DNA of 64,000 nt from Magicicada septendecula. Lineage: Eukaryota > Arthropoda > Insecta > Hemiptera > Cicadidae. The translations under genes were made by a program, and so were the position numbers. Within the stretch, counting starts at the first letter, position 1. Every line of letters begins with the position of its first letter. The notes under the pieces were generated by a model, which saw only the letters and a list, made by a program, of their open reading frames with translations, had not been told where the DNA came from and did no database searches. This document shows positions 47,261 through 59,667 of the stretch, piece by piece. The stretch lies in NCBI GenBank assembly GCA_034769895.1, contig CM068372.1:371957258-372021257 (forward strand). Direction: 5' to 3'.

Positions 47261-48640
47261 GAAGCCGGACTACTCATATAGTATCCTGCGTCCTCACAAA
47301 CTGAACGTGTTAAAGAGTATAATACAGAATTTCGCCAACACAAACGCGCTTACTTGAAGATACGCAGAGATATGAATCTAATTCAGTAACGCACGTAACA
47401 AGTATTAGCTTTCAGACGTTCAGAATATTCAATAAATTTAACCTTCACAAAAAAAATCGGAAAATAAATATCTCAGGAAAACTCGGTATACACGATCACA
47501 ATAACAATGACAAAGACGGTCGAACAAATAAAAACTAAACAATATGATTTATTTAAACGTTTTGATATTGCTGTAAATAATTCTAGTAACTTTTTTCGTG
47601 GATAACTCGCGGCGTTTCTTGAAGAACTTGTATATTATATAAATACAATGTCAAATAGTAGTTACGTCTGCAAGTATTTTTTTTTTATCTCTTATTTTTT
47701 GAATTCATATGAAAACCTCTGACGATACAGATTTACTCTGTGAAATGCGGTCAGATTGAAATACGAAAATACGACGAAATATATATATATATATATTTCA
47801 AAAATAGACTAATTGCAGGTGTAATTATTATTTAGTAACATATTTATATAACTCTAGTAACTACACACCAACGTACTTGTACATATGACCCTCTAAACAG
47901 GTGATTATGTAAACAAACAGCACAACAATCGAATTGAAACAGATCGTTCAGAATCAGAGGATTCAGAGCATTCAGTATCTGAAGATGCGGAACGTGGGCC
48001 GTGTGAAATGTTCGCTTGGTCTCTGTGTTTTAAAACTTACACACGGAAATATTTATTTGTGATTACTATTGATTAGCGTCAATGCGTGCGTTTAGTCAAG
48101 ACATAAATCTATACGCTCACACACGTAGGCCTATAGGCCTATGTATATTCATATAGCTAAAAGTCACTGCACCATGGAACACCAGACAGAATATTAACCG
48201 TTCACCTTACAAAATTAACTGTTAACTGACTCGCGACCAAATACACAATGCGAGACACAAGTGGTACACTGACAACAAATAGTGCGCAAACAGCTGACGC
48301 TAACAAAAAAAAGGAAGAAGTGAACTTTTATCTGTAATCAAGATACGAATTAAACGTTTTCTTTGGATGGTTTTGTCGAATATACGGGTAGTAATCATAC
48401 TCTCGTGTAGGTCATGTGTGTGTGTGTGCGCGCGCGCGCGCGCGCCTGATGGTGTGTCCGCTTTGAACTGAATTCTTTATTTTCCATAATACATAATATA
48501 GGCCTACAACACGCATACAAGTATTTAAGTCAAAATGTAATAATACGCGTCATAGATTCTCAAACAATACAATATGAAAATCTCCACTATAAAAACAAAG
48601 GTAATGGCATTTCGAGGCAAGGAGTCAATAAGAATAAAAA
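47261..48640. other. Unassigned DNA
   Basis: Contains a (TG)n(CG)n tract at 48414-48446 and three TAGGCCTA octamers near 48126-48505. No gene recognised. Confidence 0.4.
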
Positions 48641-48649
48641 TAATTATTA

Positions 48650-49710
48650 CTGATTGAATTCTGGAACAGGTGAGCCACTTTAATTATTTATGAAGTGATA
48701 TTGGCTACGAGTGATGTTACGTTAAGTAAGTTCCAGACGATCTGTGGGACAATCAACCGTATTTTTAGAAACAAAGTAGGCCTACGTCGAGAAACAAAAT
48801 TGAAGGTCTACAAAGTTATGGTGGTCCCTGTACTGTCCTTTGGTTGTGAATTATGGACAACATCCAAGAAACAAGACAGTAAAATATACGCCTCGTAAAT
48901 GGCGTTCTTAAGAGGAGTTGAAAGATGTTATAAACTTGACCGTATAAGAAATAAGGCATAAGAGAAGAGTTACAAGTTTTTAAGTTGAATGAAAAATTAA
49001 AAGATTACAAATAAGGATGGAAAGAATATTTGTACATTGGAGACTGGCCAAACAAGTCTGGAAATACAAACCTATAGGACACAGGTGTGAGGGTAGATCC
49101 AGGAAGAGATCTTTGTGGGCTGGAGAATTTTTTAAGGCGGAACAGGCAGCACCTAGCCTATGCTGTGATGTGAAGCTGGTGATCGACGTTGGTCTGCTTG
49201 GTACAACCACACATTAGCGTAACTAAGATCGTATTGGTCCCACTCTTTCCGCGTTCCAACTGGTGTAAAGTCATCGAAAATACATTAAACAAAAATTTTA
49301 ACAGGATCCTTCTAAATTTAAAAACATCTCTGATTATATATGATTATCCTAACAGTTGAGTTTTGCATAAAAAAATCAAAAAATAAATTTAACAAATTAC
49401 ATGAACATTCTTTAACTAAAAGTAACGTTCACAAAATTAATACTTTTGGGCTTTATAATACTGCGAAATTTAAGTCTTTTAAAAGACATTTAAGAGTACA
49501 ACATTTAAAAGTTTGAATACGTTTTCGAACATCAACCTAAAAGTAAAGTACAGGAACCCACAGAGTGCGGAAGTCTTTGAAGTAATGTTAAAAAGTGAAA
49601 TATTAAGTTGCTGAGTTTCGAAATTAAGCGAACCTTTAACACTGCAGTTAAGCAAACGACCCTCACAACTGAATGCTGTAGGTACGTGTAAGTTTCAGAT
49701 GATGTAACAA
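48650..49710 (+). mobile_element. LINE 3' region, inverted copy of 38.5-39.8 kb
   Basis: Plus strand reads FQTICGTINRIFRNKVGLRR, TKLKVYKVMVVPVLSFGCE and LWTTSKKQDSKIYAS up to a stop, followed by the 3' part seen reversed at 38.5-39.2 kb. Identity is high by eye. It lacks the tandem second segment and the RT palm of the other copy. Confidence 0.82.
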
Positions 49711-50424
49711 TTTTTTTGCGTATAATAATTACAATGTTTATTACAAAATGTGGATAAAACAAATTTAGTACAAATAGTAAGTGCATTATAGATAGGCCTA
49801 TCTCTATGGCATTCTGCTGTGTTGAGGTAACCCTCCAGGAAATACACAAACAAGAACAAAACAATAAACACTTATAGTTGATAATGCTAAAAGAAAAATC
49901 TTGATACACCAAATTCCTTAAGAAAAAAACAAAAAATTCTTCTGTAAACAACATTAGTTCTGTATGTATAATTTCCTTGGGGAAAATTTTAAACGTTTTT
50001 AGTGTATACAGTGTTATATCTAATAATTCGTTGTCTACTAGGAAATTATTGCCTAAAAAATATATTCAACTTCGTCCAGCAAAAATAACCAATTTCTTAA
50101 CTGTTTCAAAAATGTTTTAATGTCGTGGAAGATGTTACACTTTCAGAAAGATTATTACACGATTTATGAGTATAATATGTAAAAAAAAACGCGTAAAGTG
50201 CCTCATTTTTAGACAATGGAATAGCAATACGGTTTCTTTTCGTTACTGTTTAGCTACGACTATATAAGCAATACAAATTTTGAAAACCAGTAATGGAGAT
50301 AAATCAATATTATCTTCTCCATCAGAATAACTGAACATATTTAAAGGGAAAAGCAAAGATAGATCAAAATTAATAGGTGAAGAAGTCAATTTCGATTCAG
50401 ATATTACATTATTTTTTCAGTTTT
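49711..50424. other. Unassigned DNA
   Basis: AT-rich; one TAGGCCTA near 49793. Confidence 0.4.
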
Positions 50425-50429
50425 GAACG

Positions 50430-51145
50430 AGCGAAGTGTGTTCTTTGTTTTAACTCGACCGTTTGGCATTTGCCTGTCCGTCCATCTGTTTGCGGTACGT
50501 ATCACGATAACTTTTGAACACATCAATCGATTTTCATGTCCATTGAGCACGCGTGTCCATACTTTTACCCTACACAACTCTATTGTTTTTCAGATTGATT
50601 CCCCCCTCAAATGGGGGGGGCAGGGGACAAAAATGTGAGAGATTAAAATTGTGAAAGGTGCAAAAGCCCATATGGGGTATCAAACTGAAGGGAATTTTAA
50701 CCACAATCTGAATATAATGTTCCAATTCCAATTTTTTACATCAGCGTGCAAAACGTGAGTAAAAATCTCGATAAAATCGCAAAAATTCATGTAAGATATT
50801 AAATTAAAGAGAATTTTAACTAACGTCTGGACGTATTGATAATTTTGAACCTCAAGGCCTAATAAAGACGTCAAACATTTGAAAAAATTGTAAAAATACA
50901 GCAGGATGTCAAACTAAAAGGAATTGTAACCTAAATCCGCTTGAATCACTAAATATGCTTCATATTTTTAGTGATTGTTGTACGACTGTGTGCTCTTCGA
51001 TTGTTATATTAATAAAGAAGTAGTAGAGAAATTTGTTTTTTGTAATTTTTTCTGTAATTGAAAATTACGTAATACCGTAATTAATCCAATAATAAAGGTA
51101 CATCGTTCAAAACAGTGAGCGAGTTCTGCAACTAAGGGAGCTTAC
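50430..51145 (+). repeat. Interspersed repeat with ~122-bp units, copy C
   Basis: Head TTTTAACTCGACCGTTTGGC, CTGTCCGTCCATCTG and CGATTTTCATGTCC, about three internal units, tail GCGAGTTCTGCAACTAAGGG. The shortest of the three copies. Confidence 0.72.
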
Positions 51146-51154
51146 TAGTTTATA

Positions 51155-51421
51155 CAAAGGTTTTGTAAAATATATAAAAACACTTGGTAAGTTTCACAAA
51201 TTTTTTAATTAACTCTGACAGCTGTTTCGACTAACTTAAGCATTGTCAAAGAGCGAGTGAATGAAATTACTGAACACAGGATGTTAGAGTAGTGTAGGTG
51301 GTAAACATCTGGTTACCACTTTGACAATGGCTTAAGTTAGTCGAAACAGCTGTCAGAGTTAATTAAACAAAATTTGTGAAACTTACCAAGTCTTTTTATA
51401 TATTTTACAAAACCTTTGTAT
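51155..51421. repeat. Palindrome with ~90-bp arms, degenerate hammerhead-like motif
   Basis: Left arm from AGGTTTTGTAAAATATATAA, right arm ending TATATTTTACAAAACCT. Inside each arm TTTGACAATG is followed by a GGCT/AGTC hairpin and GAAAC, with no clear CTGANGA core. Related to the palindrome at 15.89 kb. Confidence 0.7.
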
Positions 51422-52265
51422 TAATATGTTTCACCAAGTGCCCAACGAGTCATCAATTAATATCGTTACTAGTTTATATTATATAGACTTATAAAATACT
51501 TTTGCTGAGGAGAAACAAAGTAATATGACAGACGCATTCCAATAATCCGCCATATTGGAACCAACAGGTAATCACGTCCGCCATCTTGATTCTCGACTAC
51601 GCTTCTGTTTAGTACGAAGATGGCGTCATAAGGGGAATCGACTGGGTTGTGTACATGTACACGAGTTCCTGTTGTATTCAATTCAAGGAACACCCCGTCA
51701 AAATGCTAATCACAAAATTATTTAACCGTTCCATCAAAAATATACTCGTATATATATTTATAATTATCTTTTTAACATGCCACATACTTTAAATTTATGC
51801 CATAGACTGCTGTTCATTCACATAACATTCCTTGTGGCAAGTGTAATATGTCGCATGTTTGAATTGCATCGACCCTGTGAACGAGCAAATTCAATTCGCT
51901 GCATGATGATCAGCATAATCGTTGCATGTGCATCGTTAGGGCGCAAACCGACAGCTCATTGCGTAGGCTACACCTGTTGGGCTTATCTGCTGGTAACAAC
52001 AAGTCGGTTGGTTGGACACCGTGTTTTATCATTCAACTGTAATACTGGAATGCAAACTTAATAGCTTTCCATGATACGTATTGCAGGGGAGCCCACGGGG
52101 ACGGGAATCATGGTGCAAGTTGCTCCATCAGAATGTTGTGGGCATTTTGGATGCATTACAGACTTTGAGATGGAGATTAACGAATGTTTAAAACAAATGA
52201 AATTATCCTTAAAAAACTAAAAATATATATAACTAATTAAAAATATATGTATCTAACCATGGCCG
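51422..52265. other. Unassigned DNA with CCGCCAT/AAGATGGCG motifs
   Basis: Between 51545 and 51630 CCGCCATATTGG, CCGCCATCTTG and AAGATGGCG occur within ~85 bp. These resemble YY1/Pho-type sites. No start codon or exon is supported. Confidence 0.25.
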
Positions 52266-52269
52266 GCTC

Positions 52270-53340
52270 TAGTAGAAGGCCGGAACATTAAACGTGGCAA
52301 CGTTGCGTCTGAGGCCTATAAGCACAGTGTAATAAAATAGCTAAAGTAAACATGGTATATTTTGTTTTAATTTCATAGCATTACTAAAATCATGAGTAGG
52401 TCTATTCTAAATATAGCTAAATCTACGTAAATTATAAGTCTGTGCGCTCGTAGTACTATACGTTCAAGTTGAAGAAATTAGTGAATTAGTGTTAGGCCTA
52501 ATGAATTAATTTTGTTCGAATTATTGAATTCGTATCATATGAGTGAGTTAATATATATAATAATAATAATTCATTATATTATTATTTATGAATGAGTTTT
52601 TTTAGGCGATTTAATTACGGCTGGCACCGCCTCTCGCATCCTAGCTTCCACTGGCGCCGGTCTAAACAGTCCTGTTCTGTAAGGCTTCTTGCATTCATGC
52701 GTCTTCGACGTCCATTTTCCATGAATGTTTAGGTCTTCCTTTTTTTCTTCTAGAGGGTGGAGTCCATTCCATACCTTCCTTGGCCATCTCTCATCCGACA
52801 TTCTTTTTAGGTGTCCAAACCAATTCAGTCTTCTTGCTTCTATCATTTCTATAATATCAAGGTCGATTCCCATTGCTTGTCTTCTCTCTACATTTATCAC
52901 TCTATCTAGTCTTGTTAGTTTACAGAACCTCCGCCAGTAATCCATCTCCGTAGCTCTTATTATGGATTTATTTCTTTTATTAATTTCCCACAGTTCTGCT
53001 CCATACAGCCCTATACTTTCGACTATAGTTTTATATATTCTGATTTTACTTTTTTTTTTTTTTTAATGTTATTCGTGGACTCCAAAGCAGACTGTTTAAT
53101 TGTTTTGTTGCTGTCTTAGCTTGTCATGAATGAGTTATTTCTTAAATAATATAACAGCATTTTACACAATAAATTTAAAACTTGCAAAAAATTAAGAATT
53201 ATAAAACTCTTGTTAACCGGCAATTAAAAATGACGAGATTTGATTACGGAAATACATACGTAAATTAAGACATTGTCTAGTCGGCCTCAAATATCAGCTG
53301 GTTCCAGTGTTGCCACGTTTAATATTCCGTCCTTCTACTA
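52270..53340. mobile_element. DNA transposon relic with ~38-bp inverted ends, LINE inside
   Basis: Left TAGTAGAAGGCCGGAACATT and right AATATTCCGTCCTTCTACTA are inverted, continuing into AAACGTGGCAAC. Terminal TA on both sides would fit a TA target duplication. No transposase is seen; a LINE fragment occupies 52600-53055. Confidence 0.6.
52600..53055 (-). mobile_element. LINE C-terminal fragment
   Basis: Minus strand reads IRIYKTIVESIGLYGAELW, RATEMDYWRRFCKLTRLDRV, RRQAMGIDLDIIEMIEARRL and NWFGHLKRMSDERWPRKVW, the usual end of a LINE protein, followed by a frameshifted tail. Confidence 0.85.
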
Positions 53341-54650
53341 CCAATTTTGCTTTTAACATGTAACGGGTATCATACGCCAACTGCCTGGGGCTGTCCTTTC
53401 GTTTATTTTGTGACGCGTGGTTGGCCGAAAGCTTAGAATCTCCGTGGAACGAACTTGACCGCTCCCAGCTGTCTCTGGACCGAACCGATGAAACCAATGC
53501 AACTGCAAACGGTTCACCGATAAAATGTCAATTGGCGAAAACGTGGAAGAACCACTTGACAGAATGAATGTTGAAGTATATGTTCAAGTACTAAAATAAA
53601 TATTTTAGGTCTTTGGGTGATTTCTTCTTCTCCTTCCATCCTGGAGTAGGTGTAGACTCGTGTTCCGGTTTCAGAAGCCTTATATGCTTTTTGTATTCAA
53701 ATTATTATTGGTTACAAACATTTTAAGTTAAATTAAAAACGAGACAATTGTTTTATACAGTAGGTCTTCCTACGTTATGACTACCGTGTGGAGCATGAAA
53801 ATATGTGGCCTTTGCTATAGAGCCCTTTCCATGCGAAGATCATGTTCATTCTTATAGTCATCAACTTTTATGAATGGGGTCACCATAACCTCATACCCTC
53901 ATTGCGAAGCATACCTAATCGTCACCATTCTTGAAAACATAATTTATTCCGAGGTGTTTTTTTTTTTACATCCGCCTTTCGCAAAGTCCACGACATTGCA
54001 CCACACAGCAGATTATGTACCGCCATAACATTATCAAATTTAATTTTGTTTTGTGCTTTAACTTTATTTTTAATGTTCTTTGAATCGTTCCATAGTTGAC
54101 AAATTTAGTCAACTTGCTCTCCACACCTCTCTATTATATCTCCCTATTAAATCCCGTACCTGTTGCAAACAGTAGTCGTCTGCCACGACTTTCGTTCGTA
54201 CTGGATAACAGCCACGGAACGCTATCACTTTCGGTAGAAAAATTATCTTGTTATACTGCTGACTCATTCGGAGCCGTTGAAATACAGGTTATTGAAACTC
54301 ATCGGTGATTTTAAACAGTTATTATGAATTACATTTGAGGTATAGGCTGAAGAAACTTGGGGAGAGTGCAACATTGGTTTTGTGATGGGGGGAGCATGAT
54401 TACCATTGTGATACAGACATTATGTGTGTCGCAGTTTCAGTGTTCGTTGTGTGAACTTGCGTCAGTGCAGTTATGCTTCCCAATTCTGTCCAACGGACTT
54501 AGAATAACGGTTCTTTTTATATAGTTTTTCTATAGTTGTGTTTGACATTGTAGACTGGTGGTGGTTCATTAACGTTTTTGATGGTTCACGCTTGTTAATG
54601 AATGAATATCGAGTGGGCTTAATTTTGTATTTAATATATATACTAGTTTA
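53341..54650. other. Unassigned DNA
   Basis: No gene or element recognised. Confidence 0.4.
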
Positions 54651-54658
54651 ACTTACGT

Positions 54659-54693
54659 CCGAAGACGACCACAGGTTGTGTAGTGGTCGAAAC
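54659..54693 (+). repeat. Hammerhead-like hairpin, single copy
   Basis: CCGAAGA (54659-54665), C, then GACCAC (54667-54672) pairing perfectly with GTGGTC (54683-54688), directly followed by GAAAC (54689-54693). Best stem of the set, though the core starts CC instead of CT. Confidence 0.45.
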
Positions 54694-54922
54694 GTGTGAT
54701 AAATGCTAACGATGGTAATCGTCCGTTCTAACCATTCTGATAATGGTATTTACTACATGAGTACGTTAACATTGGATTCGGAGAGGGAAGGCGTAGCAGC
54801 ACTGGCACTGCGAGTTGCGTGGGGATACAGTACGCTCCCCTACGCTGCTTGACGTTTGTACAGTCAAAAGAAAAACTCATACGCGACGTGAAAATTTACC
54901 CGTCCGAAAATTACAGTAAGAG

Positions 54923-57900
54923 CAGTGGTGTAGTGGAGCCGGAGCGGGGCGGAGCGGCGCTCCGGCACAGCTTTTGAAGGCGGAACGGCGCTCCACTTAT
55001 AGATAATGGAACATGACTACTTACGTTTTGTTTTTATTGGGTTTTAGCTTGATTATTTTTTTTAATTCATAATGATTTGAGTTAAACTCAATGGTAATGG
55101 TACTTGTACAATAGGACACGATGTTCTCAGAGACCTATTATGTCTTTGTCTTTCCCCTACAGTCCCGCTCCCTCCACCCGACAGTCGGCTGTCGTCTGCA
55201 GTCTACACTCAGTCACACGTTCGCTTTGCTGTGTGTAGTGAATTCTGATCGGGACGGTCTGGTGCGTGTATAACCTCAACCTGCTCTTTTGATCGTGGTT
55301 TTGGTACGTTGAAAGTGCTATTTGAGCGCCAGAATTAGTGAATAACTGTTTCTTATAGTTTTAGCGAGTGTAACGTCCTCCTTTGCTCCAGAAACGTCGC
55401 GATTACGCCCTTATAAGTTATAACGGTAGTAAACTAATAACTATTATTTTTGTGAAGAATTTAAGTTATTAATACTATATACTGTACTTTTGTTTTGCGA
55501 AGTCATGGAGGCTAAACCTAAACAAACAACTATAACTTCATTTTTGTGTGCCCCTAATAAACTCGCCGATCATCATAGTGTTCATATAATGAGACCTTCA
55601 AAGATGGTAAAACAGATGAACCCAGAACCTCTAAGGACAAACAAAGTCAAACTCAGTGGCCCGCCATTTGGACGGAAGACATGTGGGATAGAAAGAAGGC
55701 GGCTTTTCCTTGGATTGACTCCAAAGAAGGTAATTTAGAATGCAAAATATGTTTTGAGGTAAATAATCTGGCCTTTAAAAAAGAACATGTTTCTTTGTCT
55801 CGTGAGTGGCGCTCTTATCAAGTTAGCTGTTATGGTTCAAACAGAACAAACCAACTTAAATCACTAAGGAAAAAAATTGTTGAACACAAGCAGTCAAAGG
55901 CACACAAAACTGCTCAAACAACTGTTGACACTTCAAACTAAACTCCTATGAATCAAGTGATTGATTCTATAAATGCAGCACACCATGAGTCAACAAAGGC
56001 TATTTTTAGGTCAGCATATTTTATTGCTAAGAACGACCGGCCATATAACGATCATTTTGGTTTACTTGAATTGCAAAAATTAAATGGAGTAGACATCGGC
56101 GTAGGCCTTCACTCAAGGTACAGTGCAGTAGAAATTATAGATCATATTTCAAAGGAGATGAAATTGCGAATTTTAAACAAGTTTAAGGAAATTTCTGGGG
56201 AAAATTTCACTTATCATTGATGAAGCTACCAGCATCAGTTGTAAGTCGGTGCTAATTGTTTACTTAAAATGTGAGATAAGTAAAGAACAGCCCCCAAGCA
56301 CTTTATTTTTAGAACTAGTTGAGCTTGTTGACCAAAAAGCCGACTCTGTTTTTAGCAGTGCACTAAAGTGCCTTGACAAATATGGCTTTGACAATGAGTA
56401 ACTTGATTTCTTTTACAAGTGACGGGGCTAGTGTCATGCTAGGAAAGCACTCTGGTGTGGCAAAAAGGTTTTTATCTTTGTACCCTAATATTATCATATC
56501 ACAGACTGGAATTAGCCATTGCGGACGCTGTAAGTGAAGTAGCCGGAGTAAACCATTTTCAAGCATTCATGGACAAGCTTTACACTTTGTACAGTACATA
56601 AGCGAGAGTTGAAAGAATGTGCACAAGAGCTTGGTACTCAAATGAATAAGATAGGCAGAATTTTAAGCACGAGATGGGTAGCTAGTAGTTTCCGTACTGT
56701 TTCAGCAGTATGGTTTGGTTACCAAGCCTTAGCCAACCACTTTTCCAAAGCAATGAATGACACTGATAGAACACCAGTTGAAAAAAGCAAGTATAATGGT
56801 TTGTTGAAGAGGCTGACTTCTCATAATTTTTTACTAAACTTAGCCTTTATGTTCGATGTTCTCGCTGAATTGGCTTTGTTGTCTGAAAGTCTGGAAAACA
56901 GAATCACGTCTGTTGTATTTGCAGAGAAACTGATACATAGATCAGTCAGGTATCTGGAATCTTTAAAGGAAAAGCCAGGGACAAGAGTACTGGAAGCACA
57001 AGTCGCCATGAAAGAAGGTAGTTTTGTTTCTGTTAAGTTAAATGATAATCCAAAAATCGTATCATTCACTGGCCAGCAATTGATTTCTAGTGTAATCAAT
57101 AACTTAAAACACAGAATGTTTGCGACTAGCTTAGAAAAAGAAGAAGTCGAGTACGAGTACAAGGAGCTTTTAGATGAATTTAAAGCATTGGAACCCGAGT
57201 ACTGGCCAACTGAGATTCCTTCTTTGTTTGGCCAAACTCACGTGGAGCGGCTTTGCAAAAGATTTAAGCTGAACATCAGCAAAACTGTGATTGCCTACAG
57301 GGATTACTTGGACAAAAGCAGACGGGTGCCTGATGGACTGCAAGAACTACTAAACTGCACTAAAATAATACCCTGCAGTTCAGCTGACTGTGAAAGAGGT
57401 TTCAGCAGCATGAACAACATAATCACACCATCAAGAAACACATTGACAGTAAGCCATGTCTCAGCTCTATTGTTTATAAAACTCCAAGGTCCACCTCTGC
57501 AAAAATGGGAGCCTGAGCCATACGTCATCACATGGTTGAGGAGCCATCGATCAGCAGCTGACACAAAAACGAGAGTAGCAGAAAATCCAAACAAAGAAGA
57601 AACTAAGGTTAAGGGTGATGCATTTTGGAGTCTACTTTAGATGTCGTCACACAATTTTCATGTTTCTGTATCTCAAAGAAATTATTTTTTCTATAACCTT
57701 GTATGGTGTTTATAACTTGGTACTTAAAAACACTAAATAGGCTAAAATAAACAATTATTATTTGTTCATACCAATTTATGTTAGCCTAATTTAAATAAAT
57801 AAAATGTCCGTTCATTTATACCTGAAAATTTTTAATTTTGACACCCACCACCCATCCCCGAAACTGAAATGTAAATTTGTATTAATATTAATATGTTATT

Positions 57901-58259
57901 TAAAAATGGTGTTACATAAAAATGTTCAATATTACGAATAATTAATCTGATAGTTTCAATTATTACTATAAACGATATTAGTACTGGAGGTGTACCGTGT
58001 ACCCACAAAAATTTGAATTTTTCCTCAAAATAGCATTGAAAACCTTTTAACATGTAGCAGTAAAAACTGTACTCAGAGAGCCTCAAAATTCACCATTTTG
58101 TTCCTGACTTTCAAAAAATTCCAAGGAAGGGTCCCCGGCCCCCCGCTTAACGGGGGATATTCCATACCCCGGTACAATTAGCCCCCCCCCCCCCGAATTA
58201 TCTTCTGCATACGCCCCTGCTAAGAGCTCCGGCACAGCTATTTTAGCACTACACCACTG
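54923..58259 (+). mobile_element. Full-length hAT transposon (3,337 bp), inactivated
   Basis: Termini CAGTGGTGTAGTGGAGCCGG and ...TAGCACTACACCACTG are inverted repeats, with a subterminal AGCTCCGGCACAG block near both ends. The octamer agtaagag is present at 54915-54922 and 58260-58267, a perfect 8-bp target duplication. A broken transposase lies at 55505-57640. Confidence 0.96.
55505..57640 (+). pseudogene. hAT transposase (KIAA1586/ZMYM-like group), multiply frameshifted
   Basis: From an ATG at 55505 the segments read MEAKPKQTTITSFL, then after a frameshift near 55590 QWPAIWTEDMWD and LECKICFEV (zinc-finger-like region). A TAA stop lies at 55939. Then come IFRSAYFIAKNDRPYNDH, after a shift near 56205 LIIDEATSIS (catalytic-core type), after a shift near 56398 FTSDGASVMLGKHSGVAKR and, after a deletion near 56505, LELAIADAV. 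The last 343 codons (56609-57640) are open and end in the hAT dimerisation region, with CERGFSSMNNIITPSRNTL. At least four shifts and one stop make it non-functional. Confidence 0.9.
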
Positions 58260-58267
58260 AGTAAGAG

Positions 58268-59105
58268 TATAAAATACATAAACTTTATACTTTGTTATTC
58301 TACATCGTTTCAAATATCATACTTTGTAACATGAACACGCACAAATATTAGCGTTTACTTGTAGTGCAAATCGACGCTCACGATATTCACACGTGGGAAA
58401 CGTACATTCAAATGACAAACGTTTGAGTGTGACTGTAGACTGCTCGGTAGTGTGAGACGCGCTTGCGCGTTTGTCTCTAAACTCCCGTAGTTCACATTTT
58501 TTCCGCATCCTTTGTTAATTTTGACTAGTAGAATATACGTTACAACGCTTTATTTTTAAGGGGGTTATATTAAGGGGTTTATTAGGGGGGTTAAAGGTGT
58601 CTCTTTGCATGTGCGCGCGCGCGCGTGCACGGTGTATTGCAGAATTATTTGCGACTAGAATTTTCTGCAGCTCTTATTAAGTCGGATTGAGCGGGTGTTT
58701 GTATTGCATAACATATTGTTTCGCTGTTCGGTTTATTGTATTTTCGAGCAGCGACAGAACGTTGCTGAGAGGAGGGCTTAAGCACACGGCTGTTACAAAC
58801 GTTAATTTTCAAGTCTGTATTCAAGTACTGACGTCATTATTGTTTTACATGCCAATCTATAAATCTCCTTGAGACGTTTCACTGCCATTTTTCCATTCTA
58901 TGCGAACTGCCTAACAGATTCACAACGCTCTGTTACCGCTCCATTTGTAACTTTACTTAGATTACATACACTCAGCTTAAACTTGTCTGACCAGACTGAG
59001 CCAAAATCTAAGACATTTTTAGAGAATCAAATATTTTCAGAAACATTTTTATCATACCATTTTTAACTCACGTTATTTTATTAAAACTTTTATTATTAAT
59101 ATAAA
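58268..59105. other. Unassigned DNA
   Basis: (CG)n tract at 58608-58630. Otherwise nothing recognised. Confidence 0.4.
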
Positions 59106-59109
59106 ACAC

Positions 59110-59177
<68 letters not shown>
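59110..59177. repeat. (TTC)n(TTA)n compound microsatellite
   Basis: Ten TTC units followed by about twelve TTA units. On the minus strand this is a (TAA)n(GAA)n tail after a coding-like segment, so it may be a retroposon tail. Confidence 0.93.
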
Positions 59178-59179
<2 letters not shown>

Positions 59180-59221
59180 GTAATGTGGAGTTCACAAAAG
59201 CCCTTGGTCTTCCTTCTTTTT

Positions 59222-59434
59222 TCATCGAGTTCTTCTTAGACGTAGTGGATTGGGATTGGCCATAACCATTGGTTTGAAAGTCCCTGCCAAGTTCCAGGTT
59301 ATTGGTGGACATGCAGGATCGTGTAGTCCAGTTGTGAATTCATTAAAGTTGTCAACCTCTATGTTGACGTCTCCGAATTCTTTAGTGACAAACAGAAATT
59401 TCCAACAGGCAGTGAGGAATGGCATTTCCTGCAT
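59222..59434 (-). other. Unidentified coding-like segment
   Basis: A 70-codon minus-strand frame with balanced composition: FLTACWKFLFVTKEFGDVN, DNFNEFTTGLHDPACPPITW, MANPNPLRLRRTR, stop, then in another frame KKEGRPRAFVNSTLHI up to the (TAA)n run. It could be the end of a retroelement protein or a captured host exon. I do not recognise it. Confidence 0.3.
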
Positions 59435-59667
59435 ATTGTAACGAATAATAACAATGGTGCCGTCCTCGTTTACAGCCCCGCGTTGGGTTCGTCAATATGT
59501 AACGAATAATTGGAGTGGTACCTGATAAAATGTGTTCACACTTGTTTATTATGTGTATTAGTGTGAATGTAGTGTGTTTGCCTCACACCGGTCGTTACAA
59601 TAATCGTAGTCACTACTGGAGTCTGTAGCGTTGTCAAAATTACCAGTACAACCTACCTGTTAATTCA

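Noticed and set aside
51777-52061. 94-codon plus-strand frame with a hydrophobic start
   Set aside because: No homology recognised and ordinary chance length at this composition; the signal-like start is not enough.
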